Source of the DNA: Streptomyces sp. H27-H5 | GTDB taxonomy: Bacteria; Actinomycetota; Actinomycetes; Streptomycetales; Streptomycetaceae | Assembly (NCBI RefSeq): GCF_026627505.1 | Contig: NZ_JAPNLK010000021.1 | Location: 43,027 to 107,026, forward strand | Reading direction: 5' to 3' | DNA length: 64,000 bases | In this document: piece after piece, positions 26,344-34,834 of the stretch | How positions within the stretch are numbered: position 1 is the stretch's first letter | How the letters are laid out: each line of letters opens with the position of its first letter | Position numbers and translations under genes: made by a program | The notes under the pieces: model-generated | Database searches by the model: none | What the model saw: the letters and a program-made list of their open reading frames with translations, nothing else | What the model was told of the DNA's origin: nothing

Positions 26344-26931
26344 ATGGCGATAACGGGGAAGCGACGGGTCCTGTACCGGCAGGGCAGCGGATTCTGGCGC
26401 ATGACGGCGAAGTGGGTTCTGGCATTCGGGGCCCTGTACCTGCTGGATGGTGGGCTGCTTCGATCGTGGGGCGACGCTCTGGTCTGGCCGATGATCGGCA
26501 TTCTGCTGTGGGCGCCGTTCGGGATCGGCGTCGTCTGGTACCCGAAGAAGGACCAGCGCGTCGAGCTGACGGCGCGTGAACTGCGGGTGCGACGCAAGCG
26601 GCTGCCGATGGAGAAGGTGAACCTGCTGCACGTGGCACGACTGTGGCTGGAGGGGCGGTCGACCGCGGACGGCGAGCCGGTGCCGGGATGGACACGGACC
26701 GACCGGGTGGTGTGGGTGCCTCTGCGGGACGGCCGAGCGTTCGGCGTGGAGTTTCGCGACCCGGCCGCGTTCGCCAAGGTTTTCGGCGCCTTCGCGGTCG
26801 CGGCGTGCGGCGGGCCCGACATCGTCCGCGCGAGGGCCGCTGCGGAGACCTACCCGGATCCACTCCCGATGCGGCCCCGCCCCGCCGAAGACGCAGGCTC
26901 CTGGCTCGACCTCCTGGACGTCTTCAACTGA
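26344..26931 (+). CDS. Hypothetical membrane protein with PH-like C-terminus
   Basis: A 195-residue protein with two hydrophobic segments near residues 22-60 (WVLAFGALYLLDGGLL, VWPMIGILLWAPFGIGVVWY), then a strand-rich cytoplasmic domain (RVELTARELRVRRKRLPMEK, RVVWVPLRDGRAFGVEFRDP) of the type seen in bacterial PH-like membrane proteins. No specific family or reaction is assigned. ATG 26344 is used; an upstream in-frame region lacks coding character. Confidence 0.65.
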   Translation: MAITGKRRVLYRQGSGFWRMTAKWVLAFGALYLLDGGLLRSWGDALVWPMIGILLWAPFGIGVVWYPKKDQRVELTARELRVRRKRLPMEKVNLLHVARLWLEGRSTADGEPVPGWTRTDRVVWVPLRDGRAFGVEFRDPAAFAKVFGAFAVAACGGPDIVRARAAAETYPDPLPMRPRPAEDAGSWLDLLDVFN

Positions 26932-27099
26932 CAGGTCCTCAGGCTGCGTGACCGGAGGCGGCCAGGCGTCGAGGAAACAGGTCTCCGCTCTTGGCGGCGG
27001 CCCGGCCAGGTCCAGCCGATGCATCGGTGAACGAGGGCGGCAGAGCAGTCCTCCGGCCTGGAAGGCGCCACGTAGGCGTGCAGCGTGTCACTGCTCTCC

Positions 27100-27370
27100 C
27101 GGTGAGCGAGCATCGCCTTCGTGGTCTGTGCGCTGCCGCCGTTGGATCCGGCGGTGAAGACGACGGCGTCGGCGTTCCCGAAGGCGTCCGCCAGTTCCGT
27201 CACCGACAGTTCGGTGGGTCCCCGACCAGGGCGTGGATGCCCTGTGCGGCGAGGTCGGTCCGCTGTTCGTCGCGGCGCACGAGGCCGTGAACGGTGTCGC
27301 CTTGGGCGAGAAGCTCCTGCGCGAGCAGGCGGCCGATCTTGCCCGTGATGCCGATGATGAAGCCGTCCAC
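27100..27370 (-). pseudogene. NAD(P)-binding (NmrA/SDR-like) protein remnant
   Basis: Two frames give parts of an atypical SDR: GFIIGITGKIGRLLAQELLA with VHGLVRRDEQRTDLAAQGIH, then after a shift near 27205 TELADAFGNADAVVFTAGSN and GGSAQTTKAM. The rest of the protein is missing. The glycine-rich NAD loop survives but the gene is broken by a frameshift and a 3' truncation. Confidence 0.8.
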
Positions 27371-27670
27371 TGCGAGGACTCCGTTCGTTTCCGGGGCGGT
27401 AGCCCGCCTTTGCCCCGGATGTGCCGGGTTACCAGCCGACCACCCCCGCGCGCCGGCCACACCTGCGATCCGGCTTCCCTCTTTTCCCGAGCGCGGCAAA
27501 ACATTGCCGGCACCCAAGGGCGGCAGGCTCGGCATAAGGCAGGCAGGCAGGTATCGGGAGCGTAATGGGCGACGATATACGGAACGGCTGAATGCGTGAC
27601 ACGCCATCGGCAAGCCGCCATGGATTCCGTCGTGAGGCCATGGCTCACCAAGTAAGTCAAGACTTACCTT

Positions 27671-27718
27671 CAGGGGGCTTTGGCCGTACGGTGTGGCTCG
27701 AATCGAAGGAGCCCCCTG
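27671..27718 (+). promoter_or_regulatory. Inverted repeat around the HelD-like gene leader
   Basis: CAGGGGGCT at 27671-27679 pairs exactly with AGCCCCCTG at 27710-27718, which lies between the GAAGGAG ribosome site and the TTG start. In RNA this hairpin would enclose the ribosome site, so translation might be controlled; it could also be a DNA operator. Just upstream, GTAAGTC and GACTTAC form a second small dyad at 27652-27667. Confidence 0.45.
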
Positions 27719-29800
27719 TTGTCGAAGATGAATGATCCCGCTGTGCGTGCGCTTGAATCGGAGCGGGATTATGTGTCCTCCTTGTACGAGTTGCTCACCG
27801 AGCGGCTTTCCGAGGCGCGAGTACACCGAGCGAGTGTGCTGAAGGCCCCGGCGGAAAGCACCGGTGAGGCATATGAGAGAGAAATCGCCGCCGAGCGTCT
27901 GGCCAAGGAAATCGGCCGACTGGAGGGCGCCGAAAAGGGGCTGGTTTTCGGGCGCATCGACTGGACGGATGGCACGGCCCTGCGGATCGGGCGGATCGGA
28001 CTGCACACCGAGGAGGATGACCTGCCTCTGCTCGTGGACTGGCGCGCGAACGCGGCACGACCCTTCTACGAGGCGACACCGGTCCACCCCATGGACCTGC
28101 GCCGGCGCCGGCACCTGCGCCTCGCGGGACGCACGGTCATCTCGGTGAGCGACGAACTGCTGGACGGCACCGCCCCGACCGACGAGGACGTCGTGGGGGA
28201 CGGCCCGTTGACCGAGGCCCTGTCGGCACGGCGTACGGGCAGGATGCACGCGGCCGTCGCGACGCTGCAGGCCGAGCAGGACGAGATCGTCCGCTCCGGC
28301 CATCGCGGGGTGACCGTGGTGCAGGGCGGGCCCGGCACCGGCAAGACGGTGGTCGCCCTGCACCGGGCGGCCTATGTCCTGTACGCGTTCCCGCGCGCCG
28401 CGGAGGAGGGCGTCCTGGTGGTGGGCCCGAACGCCCGGTTCCTCGACTACATCTCCCAGGTCCTTCCCTCGCTCGGAGAGAACGACGTCGTCCTGGCGAC
28501 CTGCCGGGAACTGGCCGGAGTGTCCACGGACACGGTGGACCCGTTCGACACGGCGCGTCTCAAGGGCAGCTCCGACCTCGCCGACGCCTTGGCCGGTCTG
28601 CTGCGTGTCCACCAAGCTCCCGCCGGTGACTTCACCGTGCGGGTCGGACAGGAACTGGTTCACCTGTCCGGCGAGGAAGTCGCCACGGCACGCGACGCCG
28701 CCGTGGCAGCCGCACCGGGGCACAACCCCGCGCGCCAAGTGTTCAGGGAGCTCTTGGTCGACGCCGTCACCGACGCGATGCAACGGGACATGGGCGACCT
28801 GTTGGAGCAGATCGACGCCGATGCCGTCAGGATGACGGGCCTGGACCTCGACCGGTTCACGGGAGCCGCCCAGCGCCGTGTCGAGGGTGCGGACGACTCG
28901 GGCCCGGTTCACGAGCTGGACCTGGACGCCATCCGAGCCGATCTCCTCGCCGACGCCGGCGTCGACCGAGCGGTCGAGGTGTTGTGGCCGCGACTGGTAC
29001 CCGGTGACCTCGTGAAGGCGCTCCTGACGAACGCCGGCGCTCTCGCCGAGCGCCTGCCCCGCCTGACCCTGCAGGAGCGGTCCCTTCTGCTGCGCGGGCC
29101 GGACGACCATTGGACCGATGCCGATGTGCCGTTGCTGGACGAGGCGGCGAGCCTGGTCGACGGCCCCCCCGAGCGGACGTACGGGCACGTCGTCGTCGAC
29201 GAGGCGCAGGAACTGACCGCCATGCAATGGCGGATGATCGTCCGCCGCTGCCCGGCAAGGGCGATGACACTGGTGGGTGACTTCGCCCAGGCAGGCCCGG
29301 TCGCGACGGCACGCGACTGGAAGGAGGCACTGAGCCCCCACGTCGGACCGCGGTTCGCGCTGCACCACCTGACCGTCAGCTACCGCACCACGCAGGAGAT
29401 CCTGGAGAGCGTCCGGGACCTGCTCGCGCGGATCGCTCCGGACCAGAAACCCACACGGTCACTGCGAAGCGGTGAGAGCCCTCGCACCGTGACCACACCT
29501 CCGCACGGGTTGGTCACCGCCGTCGTTCAGGAACTCCGCGCCCAGAGCACCGCGCACCCGGGCGAGCTTCTCGGAGTGATCTGCGCGGACACCAGGGTGA
29601 GCGACCTGACGGCCCAAGGCATCGCTCACCACGCACGCATCGTGCCGGCGTCCGAAGCGCGCGGCCTGGAATTCGACGGGGTCGTCGTCATGAACCCCGA
29701 GGAAATCATCACGGCCCGCCCCGGCGGGGAAAGAGACTTGTACGTGGCCCTGACCCGGGCCACCAAACGCCTCTGTACCATCACCGTCCAGCCCGCTTGA
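27719..29800 (+). CDS. HelD/HelR-like RNA polymerase-binding ATPase (UvrD-like)
   Basis: A 693-residue superfamily 1 helicase-like protein. An N-terminal coiled coil (ALESERDYVSSLYELLTERL) and FGRIDW...LPLLVDWRANAARPFYEA are typical of HelD. Walker A is VVQGGPGTGKTVVALHRAA near residue 210; Walker B is VVVDEAQELTAMQW; GDFAQAG and SYRTTQEILE follow, and the end has VALTRATKRL. HelD proteins pull RNA polymerase off DNA and recycle it; the HelR relative can displace rifamycins. Which of the two this is cannot be told by eye. Start TTG is chosen from GAAGGAG seven bases upstream; ATG 27728 is the alternative. Confidence 0.85.
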   Translation: MSKMNDPAVRALESERDYVSSLYELLTERLSEARVHRASVLKAPAESTGEAYEREIAAERLAKEIGRLEGAEKGLVFGRIDWTDGTALRIGRIGLHTEEDDLPLLVDWRANAARPFYEATPVHPMDLRRRRHLRLAGRTVISVSDELLDGTAPTDEDVVGDGPLTEALSARRTGRMHAAVATLQAEQDEIVRSGHRGVTVVQGGPGTGKTVVALHRAAYVLYAFPRAAEEGVLVVGPNARFLDYISQVLPSLGENDVVLATCRELAGVSTDTVDPFDTARLKGSSDLADALAGLLRVHQAPAGDFTVRVGQELVHLSGEEVATARDAAVAAAPGHNPARQVFRELLVDAVTDAMQRDMGDLLEQIDADAVRMTGLDLDRFTGAAQRRVEGADDSGPVHELDLDAIRADLLADAGVDRAVEVLWPRLVPGDLVKALLTNAGALAERLPRLTLQERSLLLRGPDDHWTDADVPLLDEAASLVDGPPERTYGHVVVDEAQELTAMQWRMIVRRCPARAMTLVGDFAQAGPVATARDWKEALSPHVGPRFALHHLTVSYRTTQEILESVRDLLARIAPDQKPTRSLRSGESPRTVTTPPHGLVTAVVQELRAQSTAHPGELLGVICADTRVSDLTAQGIAHHARIVPASEARGLEFDGVVVMNPEEIITARPGGERDLYVALTRATKRLCTITVQPA

Positions 29801-29982
29801 GACCCGGTAGGGACGGCGGACCAGTGGCCCTGGCCGCGTTGCCCTACCGCGCGTCATGCAACTGTCGTACCCGGCAACCCCTCGGAGCCCAGACGGACGG
29901 ACAGCGCCGCAGCCGAGGCAGTAGGGTGCGGGACGCTCGTGCGGAACAGGCCGCAGGGGCGGAGGGGGAGGCACCGGCGGAC

Positions 29983-32430
29983 ATGCACGTGTGGTTGGTC
30001 CTGTCGGTTGTCGCCGTCGGCTGCGTGCTGCTTCTGCGCGGACTGCGCCCGGGCAAGGACGAACTGCTCGTCGGGCCCCAGCGGGCAAGGGCCCTGGACC
30101 GGCTCCAGGCGTCCGTGTGGCGGGACTGGTCCGAGGAGGCCGACAAGCGGGGCCTCACCCCGCACCTCCAGCGACCGCGACTGCTCCACACGCAGTGGGC
30201 GCCCGCGCCACCGAGGCTGACCGACGGCCGCACGCGCGGGCTCACCGGCACCACCGCGGACATGCCCGGACTGGTCGAATCCTTCACCGCGCTCGTTCCA
30301 CAGCGGCTGGTCATCATCGGCCCGGCCGGTTCGGGAAAGTCGACCTTGCTCCTGCTGTTCCTGCTCGAACTGTGCCGAGCACGCGAGCTCGACCTGGCCG
30401 AACACGGCTCTCGGGCGCAGGGAGCCGAGGCCTCGCCGCCCGTCCCTGTCCTGTTCTCCCTCAGTTCCTACGATCCAAGGCGTCACGGGTTGCTGGACTG
30501 GCTGGCCGGGCGGCTGGCGGCCGAGTACCCCGAGGTGGGGTCGGCGGCCTCCGCGAGGGACCTTCTCCACCGAGGCGACGTGCTGCCTTGTCTCGACGGG
30601 CTCGACGAAGTCCCGAAGCAGCGTGTCGTCAGGGTGTTGGACCGCATCCGCAGGGAGTTCGCCACCGCACGACCGGTGATTCTGGCGTGCCGCACAGAGG
30701 AGTACGAGCAAGCCCTGTCCCTCGGGCCGGTGCTGCACGGCGCCTCGGTCACCGAGGCACGCGAGCTGGCCTTTCCGCACGTGCTGGCATACCTGCGTGC
30801 CAGCCTCGGAGAAGGCGGCCCCAGCCACGAGGAATGGGCCGACCTGTTCGGCCGCCTCGAACACGGCTGGGGGGTGCTGGAGGACGAGGTGACCGAGGCA
30901 CGCAAGCACGGTGTGCCGATGCCCCCGCCGCGTTGGTCCCTGCTGGCACCGACCGCCGACAGGCCCAACGATTCATCGCCGGTCAGGCGATGGATGGTCC
31001 AGGCGCAAGCGGTGGCAGCTCAGGGTGGCCCGGCACGCGAGGTCACCCCCCACCTGCTCGCGGCCCTCGGCGAGGCACTGACCTCGCCCCTGACCGCAAC
31101 CCTGTTCGCCGATCTGTACGGCTACACGGACGCCGGCGACGAGGAGCCGTTTCGGCGCCTGGCGCGTGCCGCGCCCGACGCCGTCCGGGCGGCGATCCTG
31201 GAGAACGCGGTGCGCGTCCTCTTCGACCACCGGCTGAACCCGGACGACTGGCCCGATGCGCGGCGGCACCTGTCCTTTCTGGCCCGCCACCTGGAGCGTT
31301 CGAACCGAACCGACCTCGCCTGGTGGGAACTGAGCGGTGCGCTCCACCATGGCGTCTACGGCGGCCTGTTGGGACTGCTCGCGGCCGTGGCCGGCGGCAT
31401 CACCACGGCATCCGCGGTCGACGCGGGGGAAGGCGCGTCGGCGGCGCTCCTCCTGGGCTCGGCGGCACTGGGCACCGGGATGCTCGTGTCGTGGTGGGGA
31501 CCGGACCGAGTGGCCTCGTGGCTGGACGAGTTCCTGCTCAAGAGGTCCGCGGCGCGGCGCCCGCGCCGGGAGAACCCGGAGACGGAGGCACCGTCGGGCA
31601 GCCGCGCGGGGGACCCGCGGCTCGGGCGGACGTCGACCGCTCTCGCCGTCGGGCTGCCGATGGGGGGAATCCTGGGATTCATCGGTACCTTCGCGAACGG
31701 TCCCGCCGTCGGGCTGCTCATCGGGACCTTGTGCGGCCTGCTGTTCGGCATACCCGCCGGTCTCCTCGGTGCGGGCGGGCCGGTACGGGGACCGCGCTGG
31801 TTCCGCCGCGGCACCGGCTTCCTGCGCCGCGTCGCGGGCGGAGCGGGCGTGGGATTCGCCGCCGGGGCCGCCTTGGGGCTTCTCATCTGGTGGACCCTGC
31901 GTACCGTCCGCGGGCCCGAAGCCGTTCAAATGAATCGGCCCACCTACGTGCTGGCCTCCGTGCTCCTGTTCGCCCTTGTCGGCATGGTCCTGGGGCTGGT
32001 GTCAGGTTTCCTGCGCTGGCTGCAGACACCGGCGCCGGCCGACGACTCCACGTCCCCGCGGATCCTGCTGCGCGGGGACCGGAGGCTGGTCGCCGGGTGG
32101 GCTCTGGTGATCGCCGCAGTGGCCGGGCTCGCCATGGCCTGGATCATGGCGACCTCCTCGACCGGCCGCGGGCAGGTCGCCGAGGGCAGCGTGCTCCTCA
32201 TCGTCCTGGCCCTGTGGGCCCCCATCGCCGTCCGTCCCTGGCCGCGGTATGTCGTGGCGCGATCCTGGCTGTGGCTCCGGGGTGACCTTCCACGCGACCT
32301 CATGGGGTTCCTGGAACATGCCCACAAGGTGTCGGCGTTGCGGCAGGTGGGCGGTGTCTACCAGTTCCGTCACAAAAACGTGCAGGAGCACCTGAGCGGG
32401 TCACCCACCGACGCGAGCACGCGGTCCTAG
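29983..32430 (+). CDS. Membrane NACHT-domain NTPase
   Basis: An 815-residue STAND NTPase. Residues 1-19 form a hydrophobic anchor (WLVLSVVAVGCVLLL). The NACHT domain has Walker A IIGPAGSGKSTLLLLF at about 111-126 and Walker B VLPCLDGLDEV at 200-210, with VILACRTEEYEQAL after it (sensor region). From about residue 455 there are multiple membrane helices in pairs (YGGLLGLLAAVAGGITTA, MGGILGFIGTF, VGLLIGTLCGLLFGI, VLLFALVGMVLGLVSGFL, VLLIVLALWAPIAV). It ends with VYQFRHKNVQEHL, a motif common in Streptomyces NACHT proteins. ATG 29983 is chosen from the GGAGGGGGAG stretch upstream. It converges on two protease genes, so it may sense damage or infection with them. Confidence 0.88.
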   Translation: MHVWLVLSVVAVGCVLLLRGLRPGKDELLVGPQRARALDRLQASVWRDWSEEADKRGLTPHLQRPRLLHTQWAPAPPRLTDGRTRGLTGTTADMPGLVESFTALVPQRLVIIGPAGSGKSTLLLLFLLELCRARELDLAEHGSRAQGAEASPPVPVLFSLSSYDPRRHGLLDWLAGRLAAEYPEVGSAASARDLLHRGDVLPCLDGLDEVPKQRVVRVLDRIRREFATARPVILACRTEEYEQALSLGPVLHGASVTEARELAFPHVLAYLRASLGEGGPSHEEWADLFGRLEHGWGVLEDEVTEARKHGVPMPPPRWSLLAPTADRPNDSSPVRRWMVQAQAVAAQGGPAREVTPHLLAALGEALTSPLTATLFADLYGYTDAGDEEPFRRLARAAPDAVRAAILENAVRVLFDHRLNPDDWPDARRHLSFLARHLERSNRTDLAWWELSGALHHGVYGGLLGLLAAVAGGITTASAVDAGEGASAALLLGSAALGTGMLVSWWGPDRVASWLDEFLLKRSAARRPRRENPETEAPSGSRAGDPRLGRTSTALAVGLPMGGILGFIGTFANGPAVGLLIGTLCGLLFGIPAGLLGAGGPVRGPRWFRRGTGFLRRVAGGAGVGFAAGAALGLLIWWTLRTVRGPEAVQMNRPTYVLASVLLFALVGMVLGLVSGFLRWLQTPAPADDSTSPRILLRGDRRLVAGWALVIAAVAGLAMAWIMATSSTGRGQVAEGSVLLIVLALWAPIAVRPWPRYVVARSWLWLRGDLPRDLMGFLEHAHKVSALRQVGGVYQFRHKNVQEHLSGSPTDASTRS

Positions 32431-32435
32431 GTCGT

Positions 32436-32474
32436 CTCTGTCGGACCTTGTCGCCCCGGCAAGATCCGACAGAG
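32436..32474. terminator. Bidirectional hairpin between convergent genes
   Basis: CTCTGTCGGA and TCCGACAGAG form a perfect ten-base stem, extended inward by further pairs around a GC-rich loop. It separates the NACHT gene from the oppositely directed protease gene and should terminate both. Its sequence is strikingly close to the joined ends of the MITE-like element at 5208-5363. Confidence 0.7.
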
Positions 32475-32494
32475 CCGGCCCAGCCGTCTGGGCG

Positions 32495-34834
32495 TCAGGA
32501 GCCGGCGAGGAAGGCGATCAGCGCGGCCTTCGCGGTGTCGAGGGCGAGCAGCACGGTCTCGGCGGCATCCTCCGACCGGTCCGCGAACAGGTCGGCTGAC
32601 GGCTCACGGCCGAGCACGTCCGGATCACCGACGGCACACCACCGTTCGACATCGTCCGGGGCCAGTCCGGCCGTCGACGCCAGCGCGCGGAACGGCGCTG
32701 CCAGCGCCGTGCGCACCACGTGGGTCCCGGGATCCCCGGTGTCGTCCGAGAGGGCGGCCCGGGCACGGAGCAGCGCGAGACCGCCACCGGGCACGGTGCC
32801 GCACCGCAACGCGGCCTGCGCGGTGTGCGCCGCCCGTTCGGCGGACTCGGTGCGGGCGGCGATCGCCGTTTCCGTTTCCGCGCCGACGGCCAGGCACACG
32901 GCGCGGGAGGTCAACCAGGAGACCTGTTCCTCCAACGCCGATCGCTCGTCATCAGAGGCCGCCAGGTCCAACAGCGCACGAGCGGAGGCGGTCCACCGGT
33001 TCAGCATGCGCGGATCGTGACCGCCGCCCACCAGCACCGTCTCCGATGCGGAGACGACCGCCAGGTCGACTCGGCCCAGGACGTCGAACCAGGCGGTGCC
33101 CGGGAGCACGCCGGAGCTTTCCGTCAGCGCCGTGGCGCCGGTCAGCAGGGCCAAGGACCGCAGCCGCTGGTGCCCTTGCCGGCCGGCGGGAACACGGACC
33201 ACCGTCGGCACCGGTCCGTCCGCCGGATCGCACAGGGCCCGCAGCAGGCCGCCCCGTGGATCGCAGCCGTCCGTGGTGGTGAGGACCAGGAGCGGGCTGC
33301 CCTCTGCGGCGAGATGGTCGCGCAGTCTGTGGAAGGCCTCGCCCTCGCCGGTCACCGAGTCGAGCAGCAGCACGTACGGTTTCACGAGCCGGGTCCGGCC
33401 GGTCCAGGCGTCGGTCCCGGGCGCGTCGGCGGCGTACGGGAAGGCGCGCCCGCCGGGCACGCGAAGGCCTTGGCGTACGGTCGGCTTCTCGATCGATCGG
33501 GTCACGCCGGGTTCGCAGATCAGGACGCCGTACGGGCCGGCGAGAAGTGCCGCGGCCGAGACCGCCTCGGCCACCTCCGGGTCTGCCGTCACACCGCGGG
33601 CGACGGCGTCCGGACGGGAACACGGCGTTGCCTGATCAGCCAAGGCGGCGCGAGCACGGTTCAGCGCCTCGACGGATTCCCGGAGCAGCTCCCGGAATCC
33701 GCCACCCCTGGCGTGCTGGTCGGCGGCCTCCCCGATCAGGGCCGCGGCGAGGACCGCCGCCGTCAGCGCTCCGTCTCCGGATGTCGCGTCCATCGCGCGG
33801 GCGGCCTCGACGACCGGCTCGATGCCGGGGACCGCTCGGGGGTCGGCGGTTCGGAAGCACTCGGCGACCTGCCGGGCGCCGGTCACCCTGAGGGGCCGAC
33901 CGCCCGGGCCCGGCACCGTGGCACCAGGGGCACGGGAGCCGAGCAGGGTGCTCATGGCGGCTCCGATGGCCCGTGCGCCGTCGCCCGGTGTCGCGTCGCC
34001 CCCGCCCCGCCGTGTCACCGCATCCTCCGGAGCCCGGACGCGCGGCAGCGGGCTGGCAAGGGCGTCGCGCAGCAGCTCGCCGTGGGGTCCAGCCAGGACC
34101 CGGGAGGCGATGAGGGAGGTAGGGATGCCCTGGTTCATGCCGTTGCGGTGCCCGTGGTGCATGGCCACCAGAAGGCCGTCCTCGGTGATGAGGGGGCCGC
34201 CGGACGATCCGTCCAGGGTGTTCGCGCCTCGGTACCGGACACGGCTCTCGCCGGAGCGCAGGACCTTCTCGGCCTTGCTGTAGTCCAGCAGGAGCCGCAG
34301 GGGGTAGTGGAAGAGACCCAGTGGCCCGCTGCCGAAGGCGTGGTCCTCCTCGAACGGCTTGTAGTAACCCCTCGGGCGCAGGAGGCCGTTCGGCTCCACC
34401 AGATCGGGTGGAGGGGCGGCGAGGCGGACGAAGGCAAAGTCCAGGCCGTCCTCGGCGGTCTTCATGCCGAGTGGCACCGGGTCGTCCGGGGCGGGTGGGC
34501 TGGAGTCGAGGAGCTCGGTGAGGGGAATCCGCACAGCGTCCTGTGCGGCGGCATGCCCCGGGTCGTGGTACGGGGGGAACACGGCCACCATCCCGGCCAC
34601 CGGTCCCACGCCGGACGCGCCGAGTGACAACCGGACCGCGTGCCCCGCGGTGAACAGCAGGGCCGGCCCGACCAAAAAACCAGTGGCCACCTGACTGCCG
34701 CCGCGCTCCAGACGGGCGACCCGTGCTTCGGCCTCGGCGATCCTCGCCCTGACGTCATGGGTCGAGTGCATTCCGGCGCCGGGGCTGGTGACGGCCTGGA
34801 GCGCGGAACCCGGATCGGGAGCCTCCACCGTCAC
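32495..34834 (-). CDS. Trypsin-like protease fused to GroEL-like chaperonin
   Basis: A 779-residue fusion. Residues about 45-250 are a trypsin-like domain: LLFTAGHAV (His65), AEDGLDFAFVRL (Asp132) and NTLDGSSGGPLI (Ser211) give a complete triad. Residues about 285-779 follow GroEL from end to end: GDGALTAAVLAAALIG (GroEL GDGTTTATVLA), VSAAALLAGPYGVLICEPG, RAFPYAADAP, VKPYVLLLDSVTGEGEAFHR, FDVLGRVDLAVVSASET, AVGAETETAIAARTESAER and CGTVPGGGLALLRARAAL. The phosphate-loop Asp is kept (Asp354), but the catalytic Asp398 of E. coli GroEL aligns with Arg667, so ATP hydrolysis is probably lost. Start GTG 34834 overlaps the upstream protease stop (GTGA). Conflict-system role is inferred. Confidence 0.88.
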   Translation of the reverse strand: MTVEAPDPGSALQAVTSPGAGMHSTHDVRARIAEAEARVARLERGGSQVATGFLVGPALLFTAGHAVRLSLGASGVGPVAGMVAVFPPYHDPGHAAAQDAVRIPLTELLDSSPPAPDDPVPLGMKTAEDGLDFAFVRLAAPPPDLVEPNGLLRPRGYYKPFEEDHAFGSGPLGLFHYPLRLLLDYSKAEKVLRSGESRVRYRGANTLDGSSGGPLITEDGLLVAMHHGHRNGMNQGIPTSLIASRVLAGPHGELLRDALASPLPRVRAPEDAVTRRGGGDATPGDGARAIGAAMSTLLGSRAPGATVPGPGGRPLRVTGARQVAECFRTADPRAVPGIEPVVEAARAMDATSGDGALTAAVLAAALIGEAADQHARGGGFRELLRESVEALNRARAALADQATPCSRPDAVARGVTADPEVAEAVSAAALLAGPYGVLICEPGVTRSIEKPTVRQGLRVPGGRAFPYAADAPGTDAWTGRTRLVKPYVLLLDSVTGEGEAFHRLRDHLAAEGSPLLVLTTTDGCDPRGGLLRALCDPADGPVPTVVRVPAGRQGHQRLRSLALLTGATALTESSGVLPGTAWFDVLGRVDLAVVSASETVLVGGGHDPRMLNRWTASARALLDLAASDDERSALEEQVSWLTSRAVCLAVGAETETAIAARTESAERAAHTAQAALRCGTVPGGGLALLRARAALSDDTGDPGTHVVRTALAAPFRALASTAGLAPDDVERWCAVGDPDVLGREPSADLFADRSEDAAETVLLALDTAKAALIAFLAGS

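Noticed and set aside
27200..29368. Long minus-strand open frame of 722 codons opposite the HelD-like gene
   Set aside because: It is the antisense shadow of a recognised ATPase gene; the product is low-complexity with no family, and third-position bias favours the plus strand.
29797..29982. Longer N-terminus for the NACHT protein
   Set aside because: The extra 62 residues are Arg-rich with no pattern, and the ATG at 29983 follows a purine-rich ribosome site and starts directly with a membrane helix.
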